A DNA stretch of 64,000 bases, taken from contig NW_004457365.1 of the NCBI RefSeq assembly GCF_000313135.1, forward strand, positions 18,925 to 82,924, written 5' to 3'. The notes under the pieces are model-generated. The model was not told where the DNA came from. It was given only the letters and a program-made list of their open reading frames with translations, and ran no database searches. Below are positions 12,847 to 22,431 of this stretch, one piece after another (within the stretch, counting starts at the first letter, position 1; every line of letters starts with the position of its first letter). The DNA is from Acanthamoeba castellanii str. Neff. Its lineage: Eukaryota; Discosea; Longamoebia; Acanthamoebidae. The position numbers were made by a program, and so were the translations under genes.

Positions 12847-13321
12847 ATGCGAACGCACTCGGCAATCGCTGGAAGGGCCAGATCATCGGTCGCCAGTGGG
12901 TGGAGCGCGCGCAGGAGATCGAACAGGGTGCTCTTGCCGCCGTGGCTCTGGCCCAGGAGCGCCACCGTGGCGTGCTTCGTGCGGCGCGCCAGCGCAAAGT
13001 AGGCCTCCTTCCACCGATCCGCCACCACCTGACTCTAGAGACACGCTCGCCCGAGGAGGTGAGCGCCCCAGGCCAGCGGCATGAAGTAGAGCGAGTAGCG
13101 CGCCGGGGGGGGGGTACCAGAGGGGCTTGGACGGGCAGGTGGGCGAGGAGGCGGTGGACGAGGGCCTTCCACAGGGCAGGGTCGCTGGCGAGGGCGGCCC
13201 ATTGGCGGCACACGAGCGCGCACGACGACGCCACCTGGTGCCCGTCGCCCAAAGCCACCAGCACACCCTGCACCACCTCTGTCCCCAAAGCCCACAAATT
13301 AATCCAATCGTTGTATTCCAT
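9608..13321 (-). CDS. F-box protein fused to an eEF1A-like GTPase
   Basis: Fourteen exons close in frame to 662 codons: 13321-13118, 13028-12859, 12744-12632, 12503-12355, 12237-12160, 12066-11863, 11774-11609, 11364-11256, 11088-10908, 10792-10638, 10497-10376, 10271-10235, 10072-9950 and 9785-9608. Residues 10-55 look like an F-box (ALVCRQWAALASDPALWK), as used to bind Skp1 in SCF ubiquitin ligases. The rest follows translation factor eEF1A: P-loop GQSHGGKST (about 94-102), VDLPC in place of the DxPG loop, VKNFW, G4 NKTD (216-219), G5 SAA, then domain 2 (RPLRLCV, VGDELVIAP) and domain 3 (RRGEAGTV, HLGRIV). A roughly 100-residue C-terminal extension ends in NFRAHFQV. Several splice sites were chosen by alignment length to eEF1A. 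The start codon is uncertain; another ATG lies at 13334. The protein probably binds GTP, but its role is unknown. Confidence 0.7.
10501..10583. repeat. GT and TTG microsatellites in an intron
   Basis: A (GT)n run at about 10501-10549 passes into a (TTG)n run at about 10556-10583, inside an intron of the F-box/eEF1A gene. Similar (GT/CA)n runs fill other introns at about 2880-2911, 12250-12296 and 12802-12846. Confidence 0.9.
11368..11470. repeat. GTGTGGT heptamer tandem repeat in an intron
   Basis: About fourteen copies of a 7-nt unit (GTGTGGT) form the distal part of the intron before exon 8 of the F-box/eEF1A gene. It is near-perfect and has no coding meaning. Confidence 0.9.
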
Positions 13322-13474
13322 TCGTATTTGCAATCTGACATAGCGGGCACGACGTTGATTAGAACGGGCAAGGAAGCAATATACCAGGAGGCAACGAGTC
13401 CATGCAGCTGTTCGCAGAGATATTTATGAAATAAAAACCTGATCAAGAACAAGTTTGTCGGAGACAAAACAAAT

Positions 13475-13556
13475 TGAACGGAGTGGGATTTGAACCCACG
13501 CATCCGAAGATAACAGTGCCTTAAACTGTCGCCTTAGACCGCTCGGCCATCCGTCC
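13475..13556 (-). tRNA. tRNA-Leu (anticodon AAG)
   Basis: On the minus strand the acceptor stem is GGACGGA (13556-13550) pairing with TCCGTTC, one G:U included. The D-arm contains GGCCGAGCGG (A box). The anticodon stem ACAGT/ACTGT encloses the loop TTAAGGC, so the anticodon is AAG. A long variable arm, typical of class II tRNA-Leu, and the T-arm GTGGG/CCCAC with GGTTCAAATCC (B box) follow. There is no intron. The discriminator base is A at 13475. Confidence 0.93.
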
Positions 13557-14022
13557 CGTTAAAAGTGCATGCAACAACATCCTCGTGGAGATAAAACTGG
13601 CTGCTTTGTCCCATTCGACCTTGCCTGCTGGCATCTTGGAGTTGGAGCGGTAATCCCGTTGGTACATGTTGCATCGAAGGTTTGTCAGGCGACACGAAGC
13701 CGTCCGTTCTCTTTTTCTTTTTATCTTTTCTGTTGGGCCAAAGCGCTAGGCGAGTGTGCCGACGAAAAACAATAGGGCCAGGCAAGGGATGTGAGATGCG
13801 GACTCGTGCCCGCGCCCCACTCTCTCTATACCCCGCGATCCCGTTCCCCCTTTATTCCCTCTCCCTAGCTCCGACCTCCTTTATCCAGACCCGAGTTTGT
13901 GTTGGTCAGTGGCCTATTCTTCCCACATATAAACTTCTTCTATCCATTCTCCGGCCTCCTAGTACGCATACGTCCAGAACCTCACGCGCACCGCGTGTCA
14001 CTTTGGCGACAACGGCTAGCGT
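13557..14022. other. Region between tRNA-Leu and the retroelement gag frame
   Basis: No gene is seen. A TATAAA at 13928-13933 lies about 95 nt before the gag ATG. A stretch ending in TGTCA near 14000 followed by TTTGGCGACAACGG looks like an LTR end plus primer-binding site. I found no matching right-hand LTR, so the left LTR limits stay open. Confidence 0.4.
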
Positions 14023-15033
14023 ATGTCTGTACGGTTGGCCAAGAAAACCAAGAAGACCGGAGCTTTAATCGTTGAGGCGGACGCCGCGGGCCCTGCGGCA
14101 GCCTCGGACGACGGCGACGTTATCGACGCGGACGGTGAGAGCGAAGCATCCGGCGAGAGCGAGGCGTCTGGCGAGAGCGATTCGGGAGGGGAAGAACCAA
14201 CGGACGATTCCAAGGGCAAGGGACCGGACTCCTGTACGACCCCACCCGTGTCTAGCATGGAGGGGCTTGGAGGTCCATCCGCGTCCAGCAGTTTGGGGGC
14301 GGTGGAGGGTCAGGACGGCCTCGCGTCCCTGATGGAGCTGCTCAGCTCTGGAGCGCTGTCACCTAGCGTGCTCAGCGAGTGGGCCGCGGCGAAGGCTACG
14401 GCCAAGGGGAGCAGCAAGTCGACACCGCGGGGCAAGCCCAAGGTGCCGTTCAAGCAGCCGCCTGCCTTCTCAGGCGTGGACGGCGAGGATTTCTACACGT
14501 GGAAGGACCAGCTGCTCACCACGCAGGTGTTGCACGACTACGACGACAGCGAGTTTGCCCCCGTCGTGGCCTACGCCCTGGCCAGCGCGGCCATGAAGTG
14601 GATGAGCGTGCAGCCGGCTACCACCACGCGTAGCGCTACAGCCCTGTTGGAGGGACTCAAACGGCGGTACGGCCTGCCCACCGTGGAAGCTCTTGCGCGT
14701 CACGTCCAAGCATGCTGGCAGGAAAAAGGCGAGCAGGCCAGCGACTTTTGGTTGCGTATCGGTAAGGAGGCGGCTCGCTTGGGTAGCAAGGCCAGGGCCC
14801 TTGTTGATCTGAACGAGCTCTGGCGCAGCGGCCTGCGCCAGGACCTCTGTAACTACATTGACCTCTTCCCACTGGTCAATTATGAGGCACTCTGGGATCA
14901 ACTTGACCGCTATGAGTCCAACAAGATTGCCCAGCAAGCAGCAGCCGTCATGGCCACCGTGCCTACGAGTCCATTGGTGGTGGAGCAACTTGCTGTGCTC
15001 ACGGAGGCTGTGGTGCGGCTCACAGCAGAGTGA
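14023..15033 (+). CDS. Retroelement Gag (capsid part)
   Basis: An intact frame of 336 codons. Residues 1-75 are acidic and Ser/Gly-rich. From about 145 a Ty3-type capsid domain is recognisable (FSGVDGEDFYTWKDQL; AYALASAAMKWMSV; CWQEKGEQASDFWLRIG; LWRSGLRQDL), the pattern of retrotransposon gag proteins. The TGA at 15031 is probably a mutated codon: the same frame continues directly into a CCHC zinc knuckle (CWHCWQSGHRRAEC) at about 15079-15120. The intact Gag would therefore have been longer and nucleic-acid binding. Confidence 0.75.
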   Translation: MSVRLAKKTKKTGALIVEADAAGPAAASDDGDVIDADGESEASGESEASGESDSGGEEPTDDSKGKGPDSCTTPPVSSMEGLGGPSASSSLGAVEGQDGLASLMELLSSGALSPSVLSEWAAAKATAKGSSKSTPRGKPKVPFKQPPAFSGVDGEDFYTWKDQLLTTQVLHDYDDSEFAPVVAYALASAAMKWMSVQPATTTRSATALLEGLKRRYGLPTVEALARHVQACWQEKGEQASDFWLRIGKEAARLGSKARALVDLNELWRSGLRQDLCNYIDLFPLVNYEALWDQLDRYESNKIAQQAAAVMATVPTSPLVVEQLAVLTEAVVRLTAE

Positions 15034-17741
15034 TCAGTGGAGCAGTCAGTGGTGCCAGGGCGGTCACCCATGCAGTGCTGGCACTGTTGGCAGTCAGGCC
15101 ATCGCAGGGCGGAGTGCCCACAACTCCACAGAGCAAGTGCGCCACCGGGCTTGAGCAGTGGCCCGTCAAGGTCAATGGCGGCGGCCGACAGTGCGGCGGC
15201 GCACACGCAGTGGGATGCAGCCGTTTCAGCCAGAGGAGGAGCTGCATTGGGGCCGCACACGCCCACATGGGGCAGACCTGCTGCCACTGCAGCAGCACCA
15301 CAGTCAAACTAGCCAGCAGCGCCGACGGGGCCGCGTCAAGCGCCACCATCGCTGAGCAGCCACATGTGGAGATAGCAGTGGAGGAGTTAGGACAGGTGGC
15401 AAAGCACCCAGGGGAGGAGCACACGGAGCCAGTACATTGGGCTGTGGCCAGCGAACCAGCACCTGGAGCAGCACAGGAGGACTGTGCCAGGGCCAAGAAG
15501 GCTGAGCACATGCTGCCACCAATGAGGAGCATTGGAGCAGGCGCACACAGTAGCGCAGGAACCACAGCAGTTGCGGAGGGCAGAGACAGCTCAAGCAAGG
15601 GGTCACTGAAGGTCGCAACCATCCAGCCTGCGCCTATCATGGACGACACCAACAATGAGACAGCCAACACAGCGCCCATCCACATCCAGGCCATGGTGGG
15701 ACTAGTGGCCATGCAGGTCATCATCGACACAGGGTCAGGCCACTCCTTCATCTGCAAGGACACATTGAGCAACATCAAGGTGTTTGGACAGCGACCTGTG
15801 CTGCGGCCATGGCAGTACAGACGCCCCTTGGGCATTGGCAGGGGCACCCTGGACGTCGTGGCAAGCACAGTACTGCAGCTGCGGATCGGCGGGGCGCAAG
15901 CAGCAGTGCGGTTCGCAGTTGTTCAGGGCCAGGTCCCAACACTGGTGGGCAACAATGCCCTCTGACGCCTGGGCAGGCTTAGCGTGGACTATGATGGACA
16001 GGCCATTGTACTTGGGAGTGAGAGGGTGCTGTTTGAGCTGCCCTGCCTGATCTACACTGTGGATACAGTCAATGAGGTCACCCTCCCACCAATGACCATT
16101 GCCTTGGTGGAGTGTCAAGTGGGCAGCTGGCAGCCAGGTAAGCTGCCCATGGACGACAGCGTGCTGGTATCCACAGTCAACCCCACCATGCTGTTTGACC
16201 CCACTTCAGGATTGGCGACTGCACAAGGGCTGACCACAGTGTGGAAGACAGAGGACAGCATGCGCATGTGGGCACATGTATCAAACCCCACCAAGGCCAT
16301 GGCCAGCCTCTGACTGGGCACACAAGTCAGTGTAGCAGAGCCCATTGTGGAGCCCATTGTTGTCCCAGTGTTTGGCGCTGAGGAAGCAGGGCTGGTGCTG
16401 GAGCGATTCAAGTGGGACCCCACGCCCACAGCCAGCGAGGTGAGATTGGGTCTCAGCACTGCAGAGGCTGATGGGCTGGTGGCATGCGCTGACCCTGACC
16501 TCACCCATGCTCAGAAGGAGTGGCTGTGTGGCCTCCTGCTCAGAAATGGGGACCTGTTCAGTGTCAAGTTGATGCCAGGGCAGGCCCTGGCCATCCCACA
16601 CAAGATCAATACGCAGGGGCACTGGCCCATCAAATGCCATCCCTACTGGTCATCACTCAAGGAGTGTGAGGTCCTTGAGTCCAAGGTGGAACGGATGCAC
16701 CACGCCAGTGTCATGTGAGAGTCCAACAGCCCCTGGTCGTTCCCCATTGTCCTTGTGATCAAGAAGGATGGGTTGTGATGCTTCTGTGTGGACTATCAAG
16801 ACCTCAACTGCATCACTAAGCACAACACTTACCTGCTTCCCCTCATTGACGAGCTCCTCAATCACATGGGCGGCTCCATCTACAGGTCCAGCATGGACCT
16901 GATATTGGGCTACTGGCAAGTCGCCCTCCACAAGGAGGACAAGGAGAAGACAGCCTTCTCCATGGGCAGCGGCCTCTACAAGTTCAACGTCATGCCCTTT
17001 GGGTTGACCAACACGCTGGCCTTGTTCCAGCGGAACATGGAGGCCCTACTCAGTGGCCTCACATGGTTGTGCTGCCTCATCTATATAGACAATATCATCA
17101 TCTACTCACAGACCTTTGAGGAGCACCTGGTGCACCTGCAGTCCATCTTCAACCACCTGTGGCAAGGGTGGATGTACCTGAAGCTGAGCAAGTGTGTCTT
17201 CTTCTGCCAAGAGCTGCTATTCCTCAGGCACCTCCTGATGAAGGAGGGCTTGAAGCCAGACCCCACCAAGGTCACCACCATTCAGGACACATGGCCACCA
17301 TGGTTGGTCCAGGAAGTGCACTGCTTCCTTGGACTGGCCAACTACTATCAGTGGTTCATCAAGGGATTCACTGAGATCGCCAAACCACTACATTGGCTCA
17401 TGGGCAAGCATGTAGCATTCCAGTGGGAGCAAGCACACCAGGAGGCCTTCAAGACGCTGAAGCAGCGCCTCACCAACGCGCCCATCATCATCCAACCAAG
17501 GCAGGATCAGCCCTACACACTACACATGGATGCCTCAGCGCACACCATCAGTGCAGTGCTCACCCAGCCAGACGACAAGGGACACAAGTGCATCATCGCA
17601 TATGGAAGCCAGACGCTGAAGGACGCCAAACACCACTACTCACCAACGCACCATGAGTGTCTGGCAGTGTTCAAGTGGGTAAAGGCATATCAGCACTACC
17701 TCCACAGCCACCACTTCACGGTGGTCACTCATGTGGATTAG
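15034..17741 (+). pseudogene. Broken pol: protease, reverse transcriptase, RNase H
   Basis: Frame 3 carries an aspartic protease motif, IIDTGSGHSF (about 15721-15750), then RT blocks: CVDYQDLN (about 16788), SSMDLILGYWQ, MPFGLTN, and the polymerase box as YIDN instead of YIDD (about 17084-17095). After these come FLGLANYYQWFI and the RNase H start LHMDASAHT. Stop codons at 15963, 16311, 16716, 16776 and 17739 interrupt it. Most fit C-to-T or G-to-A changes. The altered polymerase box and the stops show that this copy is inactive. Confidence 0.85.
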
Positions 17742-18186
17742 CACCCAACATGACCCCACCAATCAACTCTCAAGGTGGGTGCTCACTCTACAAGAACACA
17801 ACTTCAACATTCAGTACCAGCCAGGCCTACACCATGCAAATGCCAACGCCATGACACATGGGCCCATCAACAATGGAGAAGCCCATGTTGAACAGCCAGG
17901 GCTGGTCGCAGCAGTGATGAGGGGGTTGAAAAACCCCTCTGGTTGTACACGCTACAGCCACGACGAGGGAGTGGTCAGGTGGTCCAGTCAACAGTCAGCA
18001 CGCAGCACCAATGGGGCAGCACAGCCAAGTAGAGAACTGACAACCCCACTGACCACTGATGCCGCGCCCAGCTCCCCAACCAGTGCTGCGCCACCGCCGC
18101 AGGAGGACCAATCAACGCTGCAAGGGGAAGCGCTGATCAGGGAGGAAGACCCTGATTTGCTGGTGTTAGCCAAATGAGAGGACGAC

Positions 18187-19734
18187 ATGGAACAGGAGAG
18201 CCCCATGACCAAAGAAGAGGTCAAGCACAAGGAACTCTCCATCAGCAATGTTCGACAGGCGCAGAGGAAGGACCCCGAACTCCAGCTGCTCATTAACTAC
18301 CTTGAGCAGCTAGAGCTACCTGACGACCCCAAGCTGAGCCAGCGAATCGTCCTTGAGGCCAGGCAGATGGGCCTTGACGGAGACGGCATCCTGCACCACT
18401 TCTGGTGGATGCAACGCGGGGACCGACGAACCAACACCCGCTGCCAGCTGGTAGTACCAGCGGCCCTCGTTGAGACCGTGATGGCAGCCACGCACGATGA
18501 CCTGCTAGCCGGACACTTCAGGGAGAAGAGGACAATCAAGCAAGCCAGGCAGCATTACTGGTGGCGGGGAATGTTCTCCCAGATCAAGAGGTGGGTGGCC
18601 ACCTGCCTGACCTGCCAGCAATGCAACAACCCCAAGGGTCAGACGCCAGGCCTGCTCCAGTCGATACCAGCAGCGAGTCAGCCGTTCCAGCAACTCAGAG
18701 TTGACCTGATAGGGCCACTACCCCAGTCAAGACGTGGGAACAAGCACATCCTCGTCTTCGTAGATTATCTCACCAAGTGGCCGGAGGCCTACGCGCTGCC
18801 CGACGCCACGGCCGAGGCCATGGCCCACGTCTACGTCAAACAGGTCATCTGCCGGCACGGCGCTCCAGAAGCACTACTGTCCAACCACGGTAAGCAGTTC
18901 CTCAGCGAGGTTGTGCGCCATGTAAACGAATACCTCCAAGTGCATAAGGTCAACACGACGCCTTACCACCCCCAGACGGACAGCCTGGTCGAGCGCTTTA
19001 ACGGCACGCTCGAGAGCTTGCTCACGAAATTCAGGAACAACCATCAAGACAACTGGGACGACCTCCTACCATACGCACTCTCCGCGTACCGCACCAGCGT
19101 CCACGAAGCCACGGGCGACACGCCGTTCTACCTGCTCTACGGCCGCGACCCCTACCTCCCGGTCGACATCACGAGCCGCGCGGTCAAGAGCGGGTCGGCC
19201 ACGACGCCGGAGAGACACAAGAGCGAGCTAGTAGATCGGCTACGGGACGCCTACGCTTACGCGCGCGCGAACCAAGAGCGCGCACAGCAGTCAGATCAAA
19301 GGGCCTTCGACCACCACTGGGAACAGAGCCACTACTACGCTGGGGACAAAGTGTGGCTCCGAGCGGCTCACCTGCCACGCGGGAAAACAGCCAAGCTGGC
19401 TAGGATGTGGAAAGGCCCCTATCGCGTCGGGGAAGTGAGAGGGCAACTGGTGCTGGCCCTTCAACACGTCAACAACCCCCGAGACCAACAGGTGGTCAGC
19501 GTTCGACGAGTGAAGCCGTGCCAGCTCGACGAGAGCTTGGCGGACTTCACTCAACGACTACGAAACCAGCAAGCGGAGGAGCCCGACGACGGCGAAGACA
19601 TCGAGGTGGAGGCGATCCTCAACGACCGACCACGGGGAGAAGTACTGGGGTGGGCGACCACCCGGGAATCCACCGTGCCGTATCCTTTTTGCTCTCTTTT
19701 TGCTCTCTTTTTGCTTCTCTTTTTGCTCGTTTAG
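18187..19734 (+). CDS. Retroelement integrase (open but catalytically altered)
   Basis: A 515-codon open frame. The HHCC zinc-binding region spans LAGHFREKRT to CLTCQQC (about residues 112-148). The DDE core follows with VDLIGPLP, then LLSNHGKQF where an Asp (SDxG) is expected, and the Glu in LVERFNGTLE. One catalytic Asp is therefore Asn, and strand transfer should be lost. The GKVWLR/VRRVKPCQ region is a normal gypsy integrase C-terminus. The codon and CpG content of 18.3-19.7 kb resembles host genes, unlike the RT part. Confidence 0.8.
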   Translation: MEQESPMTKEEVKHKELSISNVRQAQRKDPELQLLINYLEQLELPDDPKLSQRIVLEARQMGLDGDGILHHFWWMQRGDRRTNTRCQLVVPAALVETVMAATHDDLLAGHFREKRTIKQARQHYWWRGMFSQIKRWVATCLTCQQCNNPKGQTPGLLQSIPAASQPFQQLRVDLIGPLPQSRRGNKHILVFVDYLTKWPEAYALPDATAEAMAHVYVKQVICRHGAPEALLSNHGKQFLSEVVRHVNEYLQVHKVNTTPYHPQTDSLVERFNGTLESLLTKFRNNHQDNWDDLLPYALSAYRTSVHEATGDTPFYLLYGRDPYLPVDITSRAVKSGSATTPERHKSELVDRLRDAYAYARANQERAQQSDQRAFDHHWEQSHYYAGDKVWLRAAHLPRGKTAKLARMWKGPYRVGEVRGQLVLALQHVNNPRDQQVVSVRRVKPCQLDESLADFTQRLRNQQAEEPDDGEDIEVEAILNDRPRGEVLGWATTRESTVPYPFCSLFALFLLLFLLV

Positions 19735-19923
19735 CTGCACCATCACGGCGAATCCTTTTTGTTCACGCCTCTGCTCTGGGTAATTTCAGTATTTGCTGCA
19801 ATGGGTGCTTTTCTAACGCCGAGAGTACTGCCGGCCGAACTCCGTCTATCACGATAAATTGCGTTGGCCAACCTGCCCCGATAGTCTTCGCTCTTCACCA
19901 CGACCACCCCAACAGCTGCAGCA

Positions 19924-21714
19924 ATGGCGAACCCTCGTAATCCCGCGTTCCTGCTGGTGGCGTTCCTCTGCTTCCTCGCCACATCCGCCTTCGTCTCGGG
20001 CGCCACACGTACCAACCCCCGCGCACCGGTTCTTCATCTTCATCTTTGCCTCTTTCTTATTTTCTCACGTCTCCTCAACAGTCGAGGTGTGCCAGAGCGG
20101 GGCCTGCGCCTATTCGTCAGTCACCGCGGCCCTGCTGGCGGCCAGGGGAGGCGACGTGGTCCACGTCCAGAAGGGCAACTACGCCAACGAGGCCACCACC
20201 AACGTGATCGTCAGCTCCGACATCACCCTCAGGCACGCACTCCGAACACATCTCTCATTTCTTCACAGCTTTGTTGACGTTACTAACATCGTAGACCTCA
20301 ATCTTGATGTATCGCTTGCCGACAACAGCGGCGACCAGGGCGCTGTGATCTCGCTTTCGTTCGCCTACCCGACCAACCAGTGGCTCAGCATCAATGGCAC
20401 CCTCACGCTGGTGGGCGATCTCACGCTGGTCGTGAACGCGGGCAACTGGCCGAACAACGGTACCGTTATCCCTATGTCACCCCATCCCTCAACCGAGATC
20501 TTTCCCTCACGTTGCAGCCACAATTGCGCCTTACAGCCATCCTGGTGCCTGCCGGCGGACAGCTCGTCCAGAAGGGCAACCTCAACTTTGTGGGCGGCAA
20601 TGGTTCATCCCCCCCCCCGCAGAGCCCGCTGCCATTGCCTAACGCCCATTGCGCTGATCTTGTCGACAACTATGTGTAATACAACCATCAGCGCGCTACG
20701 GCGGTTCGGGTATCACCGTGCAGGGCGTCTACAAGCAGACCGGTAACCTCACGGCCGCGACCACCGGCACCACGGCCTTTGGCGGTTCGTCGCGCCCTCT
20801 CTTTCCCACTTCTGAGTCTCCGGCACCGCTAATATATTTACAAATGCCGATGTGGGGTACACCAGCCATCGTCCAGCTCCAGGACCAGGGCACCTGGCTG
20901 CAGGATACCGAAGCCAGCGTTGACATGCAACTTCTCCGGAGCACTGGTTCGTTCACTCAAAGCACAAAAAAGGAACGGTGGATAGAGGAACTTTTTACCA
21001 ACCAACAATTACAACCACCGCTGGCAGGCGTGTCGTTCTCGAACGGCGGTTCGTGGCTTCAGAAGGGCGAGATCAACATGAAGCTTGATCAGAGCGCGAA
21101 TGGTACGAACACGCGATGCTATTAATATAGGCTGATTGAGTGTGCCCACTCGTGTGACTCACCTTCCCCCCCCCCAACTTGCTGCATCTTACCCCGCCAC
21201 CCCCAACAGGTGTTGCTTGTCTTGTGAAGCCCAACAAGGTCTGGGTGCAACAGGGGCGCGTCAACATGATCACCTCTAACTTCAGCGTCGGTACGTGTGG
21301 GTGTCGTATGTGTGTGTGCGTCGTGCAATGCCGGCTTCTGACTTGTTTACGGCCAATGATCAATGCTGAGTGCAGGCATCTCGCTCAACACGGGCAAGTG
21401 GCAGGGCTTTGGTGACATCGACATGATCGTGCTGGACTCTGGCAGCGAAGGTACGACTAGTCGCCTAACACCTTTCGTGCGCGAACACTCACTCACCTCC
21501 CCCCCACACGGTGTCTGCTCTCTGATGACCATCAGGCATCAGTTGCTACAACCCCACCGTGGATGTGGCCGGCCGCGTGCTGGTCCAGCAGAACGGTGCC
21601 TGCTACACCCTTCTGGGTACGTTACCGCACTTTGCATTACGGTGGGTGGTGGTAGCTCACCCTTCTCCTCCAGTCCCGACCAGATGCACCCTCAAGCCCA
21701 GATTCTGCCCCTAA
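19924..21714 (+). CDS. Secreted beta-helix-like protein with one repeat per exon
   Basis: Exons: 19924-20008, 20082-20459, 20537-20602, 20692-20784, 20866-20946, 21028-21102, 21210-21290, 21376-21450, 21536-21616 and 21674-21714 (TAA). Residues 1-27 are a signal peptide. Residues 29-85 (SSVTAALLAARGGDVVHVQKGNY) match the first turn of pectate-lyase-type right-handed beta-helices. Seven exons of 66-93 nt then each encode one module with a pattern like W-L-Q-K-G-E-I-N-M. Every intron interrupts codon position 1, so all internal modules are symmetric (1-1). A stretch at 20233-20268 could be a 36-nt GC-AG intron or coding; both keep frame. The tail is Cys-containing (TRCTLKPRFCP). It is likely extracellular; the ligand or substrate is unknown. 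Confidence 0.7.
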
Positions 21715-21921
21715 AAAGCACCAACCAAAAGTGTTGCTCCCGTTGCGAGCGGTCAGTTCTGTGGGGCAGGGTTCTGTGGCTCCCCCCCTCTTCGTTCTTA
21801 GTTGCGTCATGGATCCCTAGCAACCAACTGGAAAACACCAAGTGAAAGTCGATAAAAAAATCACCAAAAAAGCTTGCCACGATCATGCCGCCTGAACAAC
21901 GTGGTGGCTCACGACGACGGG

Positions 21922-22431
21922 ATGAGCTGCGTGTACTGCGACTATTGCAAGGCGGGATGTGAAGAAGGCGCACGGGGTAAACATACTTATTGGTTGTGTT
22001 CGCGATGTCACACCGACATGTGCGAGCTCTGCTATGAGGAGGTGGACGAAGCGACGGCCACCAAAAACGGTGCACAAAACTGGCACCGAAGGAAGGAGGC
22101 TCTCGCGGACTGCCGCAAGCACGGGCTGGTTCACGTGACCAACATGGGCACTGGCGCCTATAGTTGCGATGTCTGCGAAGAGACGATAGAGGATGCCGAG
22201 TGGAGGCAACACATTGACTCCAACGGAAGGAGCACGGACGTCTGTAGGCGGTGTCAGCCAAGTGAGAACATGGCTAATTTGCTCTTCCAAGACGCCAGTC
22301 TGAGCGGATTGACACGCCTCGATGCCAGTGGGTTCGGGTCGCTGCTGGATTGGATTCCCATCGGACACGACGAAGACCCGGACACTTATGGTCAGTACGT
22401 GAATGTAGTGATCGGAAAAAGGTTTTGTTAA
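21922..22431 (+). CDS. Cys-rich zinc-binding protein, intronless
   Basis: From the first in-frame ATG at 21922 the frame gives 169 residues ending at TAA 22429-22431. It has two Cys/His clusters: CVYCDYC-x2-GC with WLCSRCHTDMCELC at the N-terminus, and YSCDVCEETI with DVCRRC in the middle, so it is probably a tandem zinc-finger (ZZ/RING-like) protein. I do not recognise the family. It has no introns, unlike most neighbours, and its stop overlaps the stop of the convergent HNH frame by two bases. The open frame extends 16 codons further 5' without an ATG, so an upstream exon is possible. Confidence 0.5.
   Translation: MSCVYCDYCKAGCEEGARGKHTYWLCSRCHTDMCELCYEEVDEATATKNGAQNWHRRKEALADCRKHGLVHVTNMGTGAYSCDVCEETIEDAEWRQHIDSNGRSTDVCRRCQPSENMANLLFQDASLSGLTRLDASGFGSLLDWIPIGHDEDPDTYGQYVNVVIGKRFC

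Larger units (their letters stand above)
13900..19740 (+). mobile_element. Decayed Ty3/gypsy-type LTR retroelement
   Basis: The order is gag (14023), zinc knuckle, aspartic protease, reverse transcriptase, RNase H and integrase (to 19734), which is the Ty3/gypsy order. Pol is interrupted by in-frame TGA or TAG codons at 15031, 15963, 16311, 16716, 16776 and 17739 and by a frame change near 17740. The outer parts (14.0-15.0 and 18.3-19.7 kb) are CpG-rich like the host, while 15.05-18.2 kb is rich in TG and CA. The integrase tail ends with EVEAILNDRP, like the first strand of a chromodomain. No LTR pair was found. The outer limits are approximate. Confidence 0.85.

Noticed and set aside
13600..19923. 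A pair of LTRs bounding the gypsy element
   Set aside because: I compared both flanks by eye and found no shared direct repeat. Only a possible primer-binding site near 14004 is left as a hint.
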